64,000 bases of DNA from Rickettsiales endosymbiont of Stachyamoeba lipophora (lineage in GTDB: Bacteria > Pseudomonadota > Alphaproteobacteria > Rickettsiales > 33-17): contig NZ_CP033611.1 of NCBI RefSeq assembly GCF_003932735.1, positions 710,156 to 774,155 of the forward strand, in the 5' to 3' direction. The position numbers were made by a program, and so were the translations under genes. Positions 9,389-17,873 of this stretch are shown here, piece by piece; within the stretch, counting starts at the first letter, position 1; the number at the start of each line of letters is the position of its first letter. The notes under the pieces are model-generated. The model was not told where the DNA came from. It ran no database searches and was given only the letters and a program-made list of their open reading frames with translations.

Positions 9389-9817
9389 TTATAAATTTAA
9401 GTTACCGCGATAAAACGCAATACCACGCATGAGACTATCTGCAATCTTTTGTGCCTTATCTATAAAAAACTCGGCAGCTTCTTTAGGGCATATGCTATAT
9501 GCATTTTCTTCAAATAATGCTATCCACCTTACGAAATGCTCTTCCTGCAACCCAGGTAGCACAACATGCTTAGGTAGTGGTTGCCCCTTATAGCGACCCG
9601 TGGATAAAGCAACCCCAGACCAGAAATCACACATTGTAGCTAAATGCTCATCCCAATTATTATTTATTTTATCTTGGAAAATCGGCCCTATAAATGGATC
9701 AGCTTTAATCTTGGCATAAAAGCTATGCACCAGACTAGAGACCATTGATTCGGTAATGCCTACAGAACCTCCGATGTTGCGACTAAAATTAGAATTTATC
9801 TGCAGCTTATTAGGCAT
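9389..9817 (-). CDS. group III truncated haemoglobin
   Basis: A small haem protein of 142 residues that binds oxygen or nitric oxide; group III members have been linked to NO stress (for example Ctb of Campylobacter). Seen in the sequence: the B-helix region [18 protein letters not shown] (30-47), the group-III signature [16 protein letters not shown] (56-71), [11 protein letters not shown] (74-84), and proximal His94 in [11 protein letters not shown]. The first gene of a two-gene operon with the alternative oxidase, which suggests detoxification plus an NO-tolerant electron sink. The upstream region holds an ATACAA/TTGTAT dyad. Confidence 0.92.
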   Translation of the reverse strand: MPNKLQINSNFSRNIGGSVGITESMVSSLVHSFYAKIKADPFIGPIFQDKINNNWDEHLATMCDFWSGVALSTGRYKGQPLPKHVVLPGLQEEHFVRWIALFEENAYSICPKEAAEFFIDKAQKIADSLMRGIAFYRGNLNL

Positions 9818-9825
9818 AATTAATT

Positions 9826-9847
9826 ATACAATTTTATTAAGTTGTAT
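9826..9847 (-). promoter_or_regulatory. inverted repeat upstream of globin-AOX operon, possible operator
   Basis: ATACAA and TTGTAT form a perfect 6-6 dyad over a 10-base spacer, starting 8 bases upstream of the globin start codon. A further AATTGTAT lies at 9866-9873. The position fits an operator or a 5' UTR element, but the sequence is very AT-rich, so chance is a real alternative. Confidence 0.3.
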
Positions 9848-9970
9848 TTATACTATTTAATAATTAATTGTATCAAAATTAACATACTAAGCAACAGCTT
9901 TAAAATATATTGTTTTGCAAAAATTATATGCTCCTAACTTATATATTGATTCTAAGTCATAGATTAGCTA

Positions 9971-10023
9971 AGATTCCTCATCTAAGGATTACACGTTGGG
10001 ATTAGTGCTGGTTGCTTTCACCA
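9971..10023 (+). repeat. degenerate third copy of the tRNA-Arg 3' segment
   Basis: AGATTCCTCATCTAAGG aligns with the anticodon stem-loop of tRNA-Arg(CCT). An ACACGTTGGGATTAGTG stretch matches its T arm, and the copy ends in TTTCACCA. It has several substitutions and about 5 extra bases, so it is a decayed relic. Confidence 0.55.
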
Positions 10024-10045
10024 TTTTTTATTATTCTTTTTTACC

Positions 10046-11080
10046 ATGCTCAAAAGTTTTCTGATAATTAACATTATTATTCTTGGTATTATCTATTTAT
10101 GCTTTAAGTTTCAAAGCTATTACCAAGGCCCTAAAACTGATCACTATGACGGCAAGAAATTTCGAGACCCTTTTTATGATAATAAAAAAGCTAATTTTTC
10201 TTTTTTAAAGTGGAAACTTAATGGTGATCCTGCCCGCTGGCCTGGAAGAATTGAGATTAAATCATATGATAAACCTCCTGCAAAAATTGCAGATAGCTCC
10301 ATTAGGGTATCCATGGTAGGACACTCAACTGTATTAATTCAAACCAGCAATCTAAATATTCTTACAGACCCAGTGTGGAGCGAAAGAGCAAGCCCAGTTA
10401 AGTTTATTGGACCCAAAAGAGTTACTCCTCCAGGAATTAAATTCGAAGATCTACCTAAAATTGATGTGGTACTAGTTTCTCATAATCATTACGATCATTT
10501 AGATCTCGTCACTTTAAAGCAATTATGGGATAAGTTTCAACCCTTAATTATTACCCCTTTAGGTAATGAAAGCATTATACACAGTACCGACCAAGCTATA
10601 GAGGTTAAAGCCTTAGATTGGGGTGATTCGGTAACCTATAATAAGTTGAAATTTAATTTAGAATATGCACGCCACTGGTCAGCCAGAAATTTGCATGATC
10701 GCAACAAAGCCTTATGGGGTAGCTTTGTAATTGAAACACCTACTAAAAAAATGTATTTCGCAGGTGATACAGGTTATGGTAAACATTTTAAAGAATTAAA
10801 CTATAAATATGGCAATTTTGATTTAAGTTTAATTCCAATTGGTGCTTATAAACCCGAATGGTTTATGCAATTTTCACATACCTCCCCTGAAGAAGCAGTA
10901 AAGGCTCATCTAGATTTAGACAGCAAATTAAGCATAGCACTACATCATAACACCTTTAAGCTTTCTGATGAAGCAATTGAAGATCCGGCACAAGACCTAA
11001 CCAACAGTCTTAAACAAAATAATTTAAGCTCGAATGATTTTAAAATTCTAAATGCTGGTGAGTTTATTTTAATAAAATAG
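10046..11080 (+). CDS. NAPE-PLD/UlaG-like metallo-beta-lactamase-fold hydrolase
   Basis: A zinc-dependent hydrolase of the metallo-beta-lactamase superfamily, resembling the N-acyl-phosphatidylethanolamine phospholipase D branch. The N-terminus (residues 3-20) is hydrophobic and would anchor or export the protein. Motifs seen: VGHSTVLIQ (91-99), LTDPVWSERASPVKFIGPKR (106-125), the metal-binding HNHYDH at 146-151, a later AGDTGYG with the bridging aspartate, and a C-terminal ALHHNTF histidine. The 344-residue length is typical. It begins 23 bases after the third tRNA fragment. The true substrate (phospholipid or another phosphodiester) cannot be told from sequence. Confidence 0.85.
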   Translation: MLKSFLIINIIILGIIYLCFKFQSYYQGPKTDHYDGKKFRDPFYDNKKANFSFLKWKLNGDPARWPGRIEIKSYDKPPAKIADSSIRVSMVGHSTVLIQTSNLNILTDPVWSERASPVKFIGPKRVTPPGIKFEDLPKIDVVLVSHNHYDHLDLVTLKQLWDKFQPLIITPLGNESIIHSTDQAIEVKALDWGDSVTYNKLKFNLEYARHWSARNLHDRNKALWGSFVIETPTKKMYFAGDTGYGKHFKELNYKYGNFDLSLIPIGAYKPEWFMQFSHTSPEEAVKAHLDLDSKLSIALHHNTFKLSDEAIEDPAQDLTNSLKQNNLSSNDFKILNAGEFILIK

Positions 11081-11320
11081 TTTTGCCAGGCCATTATTCA
11101 ATAACAATAGTATTTAAGAATAACCCTATGCTTTTGCTTACTGCGTTGTGAAAAGATTAAGCGTTCAGTTCACTAATGTGCAAAACCGGTATAACAGGAG
11201 GCTGATATGGGTTAGTAAAACTGTGCTAATCACAAGCACAATACAAGCCCTTATAGCTCTTAAGCTAAATTAATGTTTAACATCAACCTTTGAGACCACA
11301 CTTAAGTATTTTAATAAAAC

Positions 11321-12865
11321 TTAATGTCCTACCGCGCTATCATCTATTTCTTTAGGCTTTTCTAAAAATGGCATAATTATAATGCTGGCCCAAAAGAATA
11401 TGGCCAAGATTACAAAACAATCATTAATCGAGATAACTAGAGCTTCCCTAAGTAAGATATTATTATATAGTCTAATTGCTGCCACATCACTAAAATTATT
11501 GCCTATGGACAATAAGCGTTCTTTTAGCATAGTAAAAACTTGCATAAATTGTAAGGATCCCGTGCTAATATGCTGTTTCATTTCGGCATAATAAATTTTA
11601 TTATGATTAACAATATAGCCATTAATTTTAGCAAGCATAATCGCCCCCCCTAAATTACGCGTAAGGTTATAAAGGCCGCTGGCAAATTTAATTTGCTCCG
11701 GGGGTAAGGTACCAAAAGTAATAGTATTAATCGGCAAGAAACAAAACATGAGTGACATACCTCTTACTGCTTGCGGTAAGAATAGATGCATAAAACCTTC
11801 ATCATGGGTTAAAAAACTATCTAGATAGCAACCAAGACCAAACAAACTAAAGCCTACAAATAACATTATTCTTAAATCTACTTTACTAGATAATATTCCG
11901 GCAATTGGGGCCGAAAGAAATTGAAACACTCCTGTAACTGCTACATACATACCAATTTGGAAGCTATTAAGCCCCTTCACTGCACCTAAATAGAGCGGCA
12001 ATAAATACACTGCGGAATACATTCCACTGCCAATAATGAAACTAAAAATGCAACCTGCTGTAAAATTTTTATTTTTAAAAGAACTAAAATCGATTATAGG
12101 ATTTTGATATTTTAACTCTCTATCAATGAGTAAAATAAAGCTAATTAACGAAATTATGGATAAAACCGTAATTTTTAGGCTATCAAACCAATCTTCCTTA
12201 ACCCCTTCCTCCAGGATATATTGCAAGGGTCCTAAGCAAGTAATAATATAAAATATCCCTATGAAATCGATTGATTTAAATAACTGGAATTCGGGCTTAT
12301 CTACATCAATCAGTAAATAAGTTAAGGTACTAACTGCAATTCCAGGAATCACATTAATTAGAAACATATAATGCCAGGAATATTGCTCAGTGAGATAACC
12401 ACCCAAGATTGGTCCCACAGTTGGAGCAATTGTTACCACTAATCCTACCAATACTGTAATTTTAGAATGCATTTTTTTAGGAAACATCGTAAAAATAGTT
12501 GAAAATACTGTAGGGATCATTCCTCCACTAAAGAATCCTTGAATAGCTCTGAATACAATCATGGACTCCAAATCCCAGGAGAACGCACATAACACGCTCA
12601 TTACTGTAAAAATCGCTGCTGAAATGGTATAAAACAACCTAGTAGACAAAGCTTTAGCAAGCCAACCTGATAAAGGAATCATAATTACTTCAGCAATCAG
12701 ATAAGAAGTTTGCACCCAGGTAATTTCATCTTGGGAAGCAGAAAGTCCTGCTTGGATTTCCTTTAAAGAACTTGCCACAATTTGAATGTCCAGAATGGCC
12801 ATAAACATTCCTACAATCATGGCCACAAATCCTATCCAATCTTTTATTGATAGTTCTCGCTGCAT
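11321..12865 (-). CDS. emrB: EmrB/QacA-family (DHA2) drug efflux permease
   Basis: An inner-membrane major-facilitator proton antiporter with about 14 predicted helices (514 residues). The N-terminus GMFMAILDIQIVASSLKEIQ is the characteristic DHA2 motif (LDxxIVNxALP-like), followed by TSYLIAEVIMIPLSGWLA and the motif-C-like segment PTVGPILGGYLTEQYSWHYM. It follows emrA by 19 bases on the same strand, so the pair probably forms a pump exporting toxic compounds, presumably with an outer-membrane channel encoded elsewhere. Confidence 0.93.
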   Translation of the reverse strand: MQRELSIKDWIGFVAMIVGMFMAILDIQIVASSLKEIQAGLSASQDEITWVQTSYLIAEVIMIPLSGWLAKALSTRLFYTISAAIFTVMSVLCAFSWDLESMIVFRAIQGFFSGGMIPTVFSTIFTMFPKKMHSKITVLVGLVVTIAPTVGPILGGYLTEQYSWHYMFLINVIPGIAVSTLTYLLIDVDKPEFQLFKSIDFIGIFYIITCLGPLQYILEEGVKEDWFDSLKITVLSIISLISFILLIDRELKYQNPIIDFSSFKNKNFTAGCIFSFIIGSGMYSAVYLLPLYLGAVKGLNSFQIGMYVAVTGVFQFLSAPIAGILSSKVDLRIMLFVGFSLFGLGCYLDSFLTHDEGFMHLFLPQAVRGMSLMFCFLPINTITFGTLPPEQIKFASGLYNLTRNLGGAIMLAKINGYIVNHNKIYYAEMKQHISTGSLQFMQVFTMLKERLLSIGNNFSDVAAIRLYNNILLREALVISINDCFVILAIFFWASIIIMPFLEKPKEIDDSAVGH

Positions 12866-12884
12866 AGATAGATACTTTTTGAAG

Positions 12885-13727
12885 CTAGTTGGTGTATATT
12901 TTTATAGTTGCAGAAAGGCCTGATTTTAACAAGGCTAAATCCTGCGATTTATCAAACCCAATCTTCACCGGCACCCGTCTGATAATTTTAGTAAAATTTC
13001 CGGTAGCATTTTCAGGCGGTAAAATACTAAAATCAGCACCAGTAGCTTTAGCAATACCTTCTACCCTACCCATAAATTTCTTACCCGGATATGCATCAAG
13101 CTTAATCTCAACTTTTTGACCAGGTTTTAAATTTTTAAGCTGGGTTTCCTTTAAATTTGCTTCAACCCAAAAATTTTGATCATCCACCAAATATGCAAGC
13201 ATCTGACCTACTCTAACTAGCTGGCCTGGAGCTACCGCTCGATTATTAACCACCCCTTTAGTTTGAGCTCTTACTTTGGTATGGTTTAGATTATCCTGCT
13301 GTAGTTCAGCCTTAGCCCTAGCTTTATTTACAATAGCTACAGCATTATTAACTTTGTTAGCAGCTTGGTCTAAAGCTTTTTCAGAAGCAAAATCATCCTT
13401 TTTTAACTGTTTAGCCCGCCTTAATTCTTTTTCAGCTAGGCTTAAATCTGCTTCAGCAATTTGGAGTTCGCTTGCAGCAATTATTTGCTTATTCGTATAA
13501 TCTTTAGCATCAATCTCAAATAAGATCTCATCTTGTTCAACTTGTGCATTATCGCTAAAATTAATTTTGGAAATAAACCCATCCACTTTTGCAGCCACTG
13601 GAATTATATTTGCTTTTAAGTATGCATTGTCTGAAGATTCACTAGAAGTAGATAGGAACTTACTGATAATAAAAATTACACCTAGCACTCCTATTGTTAA
13701 TACAGCTAATTTAGTATTTTTATGCAT
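12885..13727 (-). CDS. emrA: EmrA-like membrane fusion protein (HlyD family)
   Basis: The periplasmic adaptor of the EmrAB efflux pump: one N-terminal membrane helix (about residues 8-25), a biotinyl-lipoyl-like half (AKVDGFISKINFSDNAQVE), an alpha-helical hairpin rich in Ala/Lys/Glu, a second lipoyl half (VRAQTKGVVNNRAVAPGQLV) and beta-barrel segments. The frame is open further upstream, but that extension reads through the tRNA-Thr gene, so I chose the ATG at 13727, giving 280 residues. It starts 16 bases after the tRNA CCA on the same strand, so it is probably cotranscribed with the tRNA. Confidence 0.92.
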   Translation of the reverse strand: MHKNTKLAVLTIGVLGVIFIISKFLSTSSESSDNAYLKANIIPVAAKVDGFISKINFSDNAQVEQDEILFEIDAKDYTNKQIIAASELQIAEADLSLAEKELRRAKQLKKDDFASEKALDQAANKVNNAVAIVNKARAKAELQQDNLNHTKVRAQTKGVVNNRAVAPGQLVRVGQMLAYLVDDQNFWVEANLKETQLKNLKPGQKVEIKLDAYPGKKFMGRVEGIAKATGADFSILPPENATGNFTKIIRRVPVKIGFDKSQDLALLKSGLSATIKIYTN

Positions 13728-13743
13728 TATTGATGCCTTATAA

Positions 13744-13819
13744 TGGTGCCGCCAAAGGGATTCGAACCCCCGACCCACGCTTTACGAAAGCGTTGCTCTA
13801 CCAGCTGAGCTATAGCGGC
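13744..13819 (-). tRNA. tRNA-Thr (anticodon CGT), CCA encoded
   Basis: On the minus strand, acceptor GCCGCTA pairs with TGGCGGC. The D arm is GCTC/GAGC, and the anticodon stem ACGCT/AGCGT encloses TTCGTAA, giving anticodon CGT (reads ACG). The T loop is TTCGAAT, with two G-T pairs in the T stem. Discriminator A and CCA are encoded. It is immediately followed by emrA. Confidence 0.95.
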
Positions 13820-14048
13820 TTTATTTTTTATTATTTTGGAAATTATTTTTTACAAATATGTTTTTGCTAAGCAATAAAATAACCTATATTCCTAGCAAAA
13901 TCAAAATTTATTTAATAATATTTAGATCAATCTTGCTAATTTGAACTTTAAGGCTTAATTGCTCTTATCTTCACGCACCACATAGCATAAAAATGCCACC
14001 TACCAAGCAGTCTTCATTATATTATGACATATAATAAGAAGCAACTTA

Positions 14049-16160
14049 CTAAAGACCTATGCCTGTGGTTTTGCTGGTTTTTATTATTCTACTTAAAAAT
14101 TCTTTGGGTGTAATATTTTCAATTTTTTCGGCTAAACATTTTGGTACAACATACCTTGCCGCATCCGTAACTTTACCACTAGCTTTACCAACAAAGCTAA
14201 AAGTACTGTTTAAAGCTGGAATATAACGTCCTGCAATATACATTAGGGCCGCTATCGCTACCACCGGTATTACAAAAGCAGCTAAAATTTTAGCTTTATT
14301 TAAGATCGGTTGCAGTTTTTCTCTATAGCTTAACTGTTGTGCCTTCCTAGCTTGCTCAAAAGCATTCTGCTCCCTACTATCCCTAGAAATAATCTCAACC
14401 GGGTGATTTGGTATGTTGCCCGCCACTCTACCTAGCTCTTTAGCAAAATCCTCTGGAATGCCGGTAAAATAAAGAGAGTTTATGTTAGTGTGTTGAGATA
14501 AGGCTGTTATTGTTATAATAGCTTGTGCTTTTGAGATGCCATTCCCACCTAATTCAAGAGTATGTAATCCTTTTAATTTTAATAACGCTTCTGCAAAATT
14601 GGTAAAATCCTCCTTACTGTAATTGCGTACATACCTCCTACGCACTCCTAGTTCTATTCTCCCCCATACTAAATTGTTCCAGGATAAATCAAGAGTATGA
14701 AGCTTAGGACAATCTTGGAGAGCCTCTATAATAATTAGAGCTCTTCTAGCGTCTATACGATTCAAATGTAAATCAAGAGTGTGCAAATTTTTTAAGGCTG
14801 ATAGAGCTCCCATCAAATTGGCAAAGGCATCGCCATCAACTTCATATAGCTTATTGCCACCCAAAGCAAGGCTACGCAAATTCTTTAAACCTGACAAAGC
14901 TTCTGCCAGGCTAGATAGACCTTCAGCATCCTCCTCTCCTAGCTTGTTACCCCATAAATCAAGAGTATGAAGCTTAGGACAACCTTGGAGAGGTCCTACT
15001 AGGATTCCAGCTTGGCGTGCTCCCAGCTTGTTATACCTTAAATTAAAAGTGCTCAAGTTTTGTAAGCCTGATAAAGTTACTGCTAAATTGGCTAGGCTAT
15101 CAGCGTTCCAGCTCCCTAGCTGGTTGTCGCTCAAATCAAGAGTATGAAGCTTAGAGCAGTTCTGTATAGCTACTGCTAAATTGGCTAGGCTATCAGCGTT
15201 CCGGCTCCCTAGCTGGTTGCTGCGCAAATTAAGAGTACACAAGTTTTTTAAGGCTGATAGAGCTGCTGATAAGCTGGCAAGCTTACCAGCATCCATTTCG
15301 CTTAGATTGTTATTTGCTAACTCAAGAGTACGTAAACTTTTTAAGGTTGATAAAGCTGCGGATAAGTTGGTAAAATTGCTGGCATCCACAGTTCCTAGGT
15401 CATTATTCATTAAGCTAAGAGTGCGCAAATTACTACAGTGATGCAATTGAGAGATTAATGCAATAATGTTGGATCTGTTTGCATTTAACTCTTTATTGCG
15501 TTGCCAAGAACAGTCAATAGCGTATATGCTATCAGCCAATTCTACATTATTCTGAATTTCCTTAGTCAACAGCTCGATAGAGCCTTTGGTAACCCGGATA
15601 CTTCTCTTTAAGTTAGGATATAATTTTATCAGCAGGGGATATATTTTTACGGACGTATCTGTGCCCAAATAATAAGTTGAAATTATTACTTCATCACTAC
15701 AGATGGGCTCAATCTTTGATAAGTCTTCCTCTTGATCAATTGCATCTTGCCGCAGCAATTTCCATACACCTTGGCGCAACCATTGCCAAACACTTACAGT
15801 TTCACCTTGTTGTTGTAGCCAATTCCAAATGCGCATTATATCATTTTTTCTTTGTTGCTTTTGAGCTACATCAAGATCCATGGCATCTATTGAATAAATG
15901 ATGTCCATTTTAATGTCTTTAAGGCAGTAGACTGTATCTTTCTTAACAAAATGGTCCGGTCTAACAAATTTGGTATAATAATCGCCTATTGCTTGCCGAA
16001 AGAAGCGACTTGCCGACCTTGCTTTATATAATTTGCCTGTATTAAGATGTGGTAAAATATGTTCTGAATATACATCCCTTGGTATATCTTTAAATGTTAT
16101 ATCTTTAAAACGTCCTCTCTCAGTTGCCACCTTGATAGTATTATTCATTAGAAAAGCCAT
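14049..16160 (-). CDS. F-box-like / leucine-rich-repeat protein with C-terminal membrane segment (putative effector)
   Basis: The 703-residue protein has three parts. Residues 18-62 (KDITFKDIPRDVYSEHILPH then LYKARSASRFFRQAI) match the F-box pattern, which in eukaryotes and in bacterial effectors binds Skp1 of SCF ubiquitin ligases. About residues 238-590 are ribonuclease-inhibitor-type leucine-rich repeats (repeated LHTLDLSxNxLG and LANLAxALxxLKNL). Residues 625-645 (ILAAFVIPVVAIAALMYIAG) form a hydrophobic segment, followed by a basic tail. Two repeats are almost identical at DNA level. It is transcribed alone. A role in redirecting host ubiquitination is inferred; the F-box call rests on a pattern read by eye. 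Confidence 0.75.
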   Translation of the reverse strand: MAFLMNNTIKVATERGRFKDITFKDIPRDVYSEHILPHLNTGKLYKARSASRFFRQAIGDYYTKFVRPDHFVKKDTVYCLKDIKMDIIYSIDAMDLDVAQKQQRKNDIMRIWNWLQQQGETVSVWQWLRQGVWKLLRQDAIDQEEDLSKIEPICSDEVIISTYYLGTDTSVKIYPLLIKLYPNLKRSIRVTKGSIELLTKEIQNNVELADSIYAIDCSWQRNKELNANRSNIIALISQLHHCSNLRTLSLMNNDLGTVDASNFTNLSAALSTLKSLRTLELANNNLSEMDAGKLASLSAALSALKNLCTLNLRSNQLGSRNADSLANLAVAIQNCSKLHTLDLSDNQLGSWNADSLANLAVTLSGLQNLSTFNLRYNKLGARQAGILVGPLQGCPKLHTLDLWGNKLGEEDAEGLSSLAEALSGLKNLRSLALGGNKLYEVDGDAFANLMGALSALKNLHTLDLHLNRIDARRALIIIEALQDCPKLHTLDLSWNNLVWGRIELGVRRRYVRNYSKEDFTNFAEALLKLKGLHTLELGGNGISKAQAIITITALSQHTNINSLYFTGIPEDFAKELGRVAGNIPNHPVEIISRDSREQNAFEQARKAQQLSYREKLQPILNKAKILAAFVIPVVAIAALMYIAGRYIPALNSTFSFVGKASGKVTDAARYVVPKCLAEKIENITPKEFLSRIIKTSKTTGIGL
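15078..15219 (-). repeat. near-identical tandem LRR modules inside the F-box/LRR gene
   Basis: A stretch of roughly 49 bases starting at 15078 recurs at 15171 with one difference, a 93-base period (31 codons). This points to a recent in-frame duplication of one LRR unit and a potential site of repeat-number change. Confidence 0.7.
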
Positions 16161-16357
16161 ATTTCATTCTTATTATGATTACGGTAAATTAACACACAAT
16201 TAATAAATGGTAAAGATATTTAACCTTATTAGCTAAACATCCGCTAATAATATCAATAAAAGATTTATTAAAAAGCTTCACGTTGCTTTATTAAAATTAA
16301 TTCATATAGTAGGAAAATAATATTGTATTACCATTAAACTATAATAAAATATTAGCA

Positions 16358-17587
16358 ATGTTAGCTTTACTTTACCGCCAGCTTAAATATTTTTTTACTA
16401 ATAAAAATCAAAATTCCATTTTGTTAGGAACTTTATTTGAGCATTTTGATGCTAGCCTTTATGGGTTTATGGCTCCCTTTTTGGCACCTTTATTCTTTCC
16501 GAATTATGATCCGGTAAGCGGTATGATTTTAATGTTCTCAACTTATCCTATAACTTATTTATCTAAACCTTTTGGCGCTTATATAATAGGACAGATTGGT
16601 GATAAATATGGTAGAAAAAGAGCATTACTTATTTCTATGATCGGTATGGGTGGTGCAACTTTGCTCATGGGATTACTCCCCACTTATGAAACCGTAGGAA
16701 TTTATGCACCTGTTTTTTTATTGCTAACGCGTATGGCTCAAGTTTTTTTCCTATCAGGTGAATCAAATGGCGGCCCTATCTTTATGCTAGAGCACAGCAA
16801 AACCGGCTATCTTGGTAGGGCCAGTGGTTTTTATTGTACTTTTACCGGGCTTGGTATTTTTCTAGGTTCATTTACCTCGGCCGTAATAATGAAAGCCGGT
16901 ATCGAATATTGGAGGGTACCTTATTTCTTTGGTTTTATTACCGCTATTTGTGCAGTATATTTAAGATATAAAACCAGTGAAACACCTGCATTTAAAAATG
17001 CAGCAGACCTTAAAGATGACAAACTTCCGGTACGGAAATTAATCAATTTAATTGCTATCTCAGCGTTTGCGCGCATTCTATATATGGTACCTAGTGTGCT
17101 AATAGTTACCTTTATTCCGCTTGCAACTAACATACCCACCTCTCAAATTCTGTATCTAAATACCCTTTCGTTGTTAATTTATACTATCTCTTTACCTTTT
17201 ATGGGAATTTTAACTGATAGGCTAACTCCTAAAGTAATGCTGTCATTATCAATCAAGCTTGCAGTATTCCTAGCATATCCGCTATTTTGTTTATTTTATT
17301 ATAAGAATATTTATCTAATGTTCTTCTCAAAAGTAGTAATTATTCTTATAACCGCAGCCTTTTATTGCGCGCTCCATCCTTGGTATATCTCCCAGTTTAT
17401 GGTTAAACAGCGTTACAAATATGTCTCTCTTGGTTATGCAATCGGCGCACAAATTGGCGCTTCTTCTCCAGCTATATCAATGGCTATTTATAAAAAAACC
17501 GGGCTAATTTCCAGCTATACCCTGCTAATTATTATTTTCGGCTGTTTATCATTGTTTCTAAATAAATTTAAAACCAAAGAATTATAG
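16358..17587 (+). CDS. MHS-family (ProP-like) major facilitator transporter
   Basis: A 409-residue inner-membrane permease with about 12 helices. The N-terminus LFEHFDASLYGFMAPFLAPLFF and the loop GDKYGRKRALLISM are the metabolite:H+ symporter signatures. Rickettsiales carry many ProP-like paralogues that import host metabolites; the substrate here (proline, betaine or a dicarboxylate) cannot be deduced. It is a single gene on the plus strand, divergent from the F-box/LRR gene. Confidence 0.88.
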   Translation: MLALLYRQLKYFFTNKNQNSILLGTLFEHFDASLYGFMAPFLAPLFFPNYDPVSGMILMFSTYPITYLSKPFGAYIIGQIGDKYGRKRALLISMIGMGGATLLMGLLPTYETVGIYAPVFLLLTRMAQVFFLSGESNGGPIFMLEHSKTGYLGRASGFYCTFTGLGIFLGSFTSAVIMKAGIEYWRVPYFFGFITAICAVYLRYKTSETPAFKNAADLKDDKLPVRKLINLIAISAFARILYMVPSVLIVTFIPLATNIPTSQILYLNTLSLLIYTISLPFMGILTDRLTPKVMLSLSIKLAVFLAYPLFCLFYYKNIYLMFFSKVVIILITAAFYCALHPWYISQFMVKQRYKYVSLGYAIGAQIGASSPAISMAIYKKTGLISSYTLLIIIFGCLSLFLNKFKTKEL

Positions 17588-17770
17588 ATCTTATAAAATT
17601 ACTTTCCTAGAAACCCAGAAAACAAAAAAGCTTCATAACAAAAATGCAGGCGAGGAACATAATTTATTAAGCATCAATGATTATCCCAAATTGAGTTCGC
17701 TCCAAAATCATTTGTTAAACTAAGAAAAGCCTATTGATTTATAATTTTACATAAGTAATATCAGACATAT

Positions 17771-17870
17771 AAACCGGGGGAACTACACCTTAAGTAGTTG
17801 AGAATGAGCTTTAACAAGGTAGCTTTAGACCCTTAGAACCTGAACACGTTAACACTTGCGTAGGGAGAGT
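17771..17870 (+). promoter_or_regulatory. TPP (THI-box) riboswitch
   Basis: It contains the conserved thiamine pyrophosphate aptamer blocks in order: CGGGGG-AACTAC, TAGTTGAGAATGAG (the CUGAGA block), an optional stem GAGCT/AGCTT, GACCCTTAGAACCTGA, and TTGCGTAGGGAG. The final block contains the GGGAG ribosome-binding sequence 5 bases before the ATG of the next gene. Ligand binding would therefore cover the ribosome site directly, consistent with translational control. No separate terminator hairpin is evident. Confidence 0.93.
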
Positions 17871-17873
17871 CAG

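Larger units (their letters stand above)
8474..10023. mobile_element. possible second island (AOX-globin) downstream of tRNA-Arg
   Basis: This segment lies between the tRNA fragment at 8426-8473 and a more decayed copy at 9971-10023. It holds two minus-strand genes, alternative oxidase and truncated haemoglobin, unusual for Rickettsiales. There is no integrase or transposase. Reading it as an older tandem insertion at the same tRNA is inference based on the three graded repeats. Confidence 0.5.

Noticed and set aside
13728-13778. N-terminal extension of emrA by 17 codons
   Set aside because: The extension is translated from the tRNA-Thr gene itself; the hydrophobic anchor starts right after the ATG at 13727.
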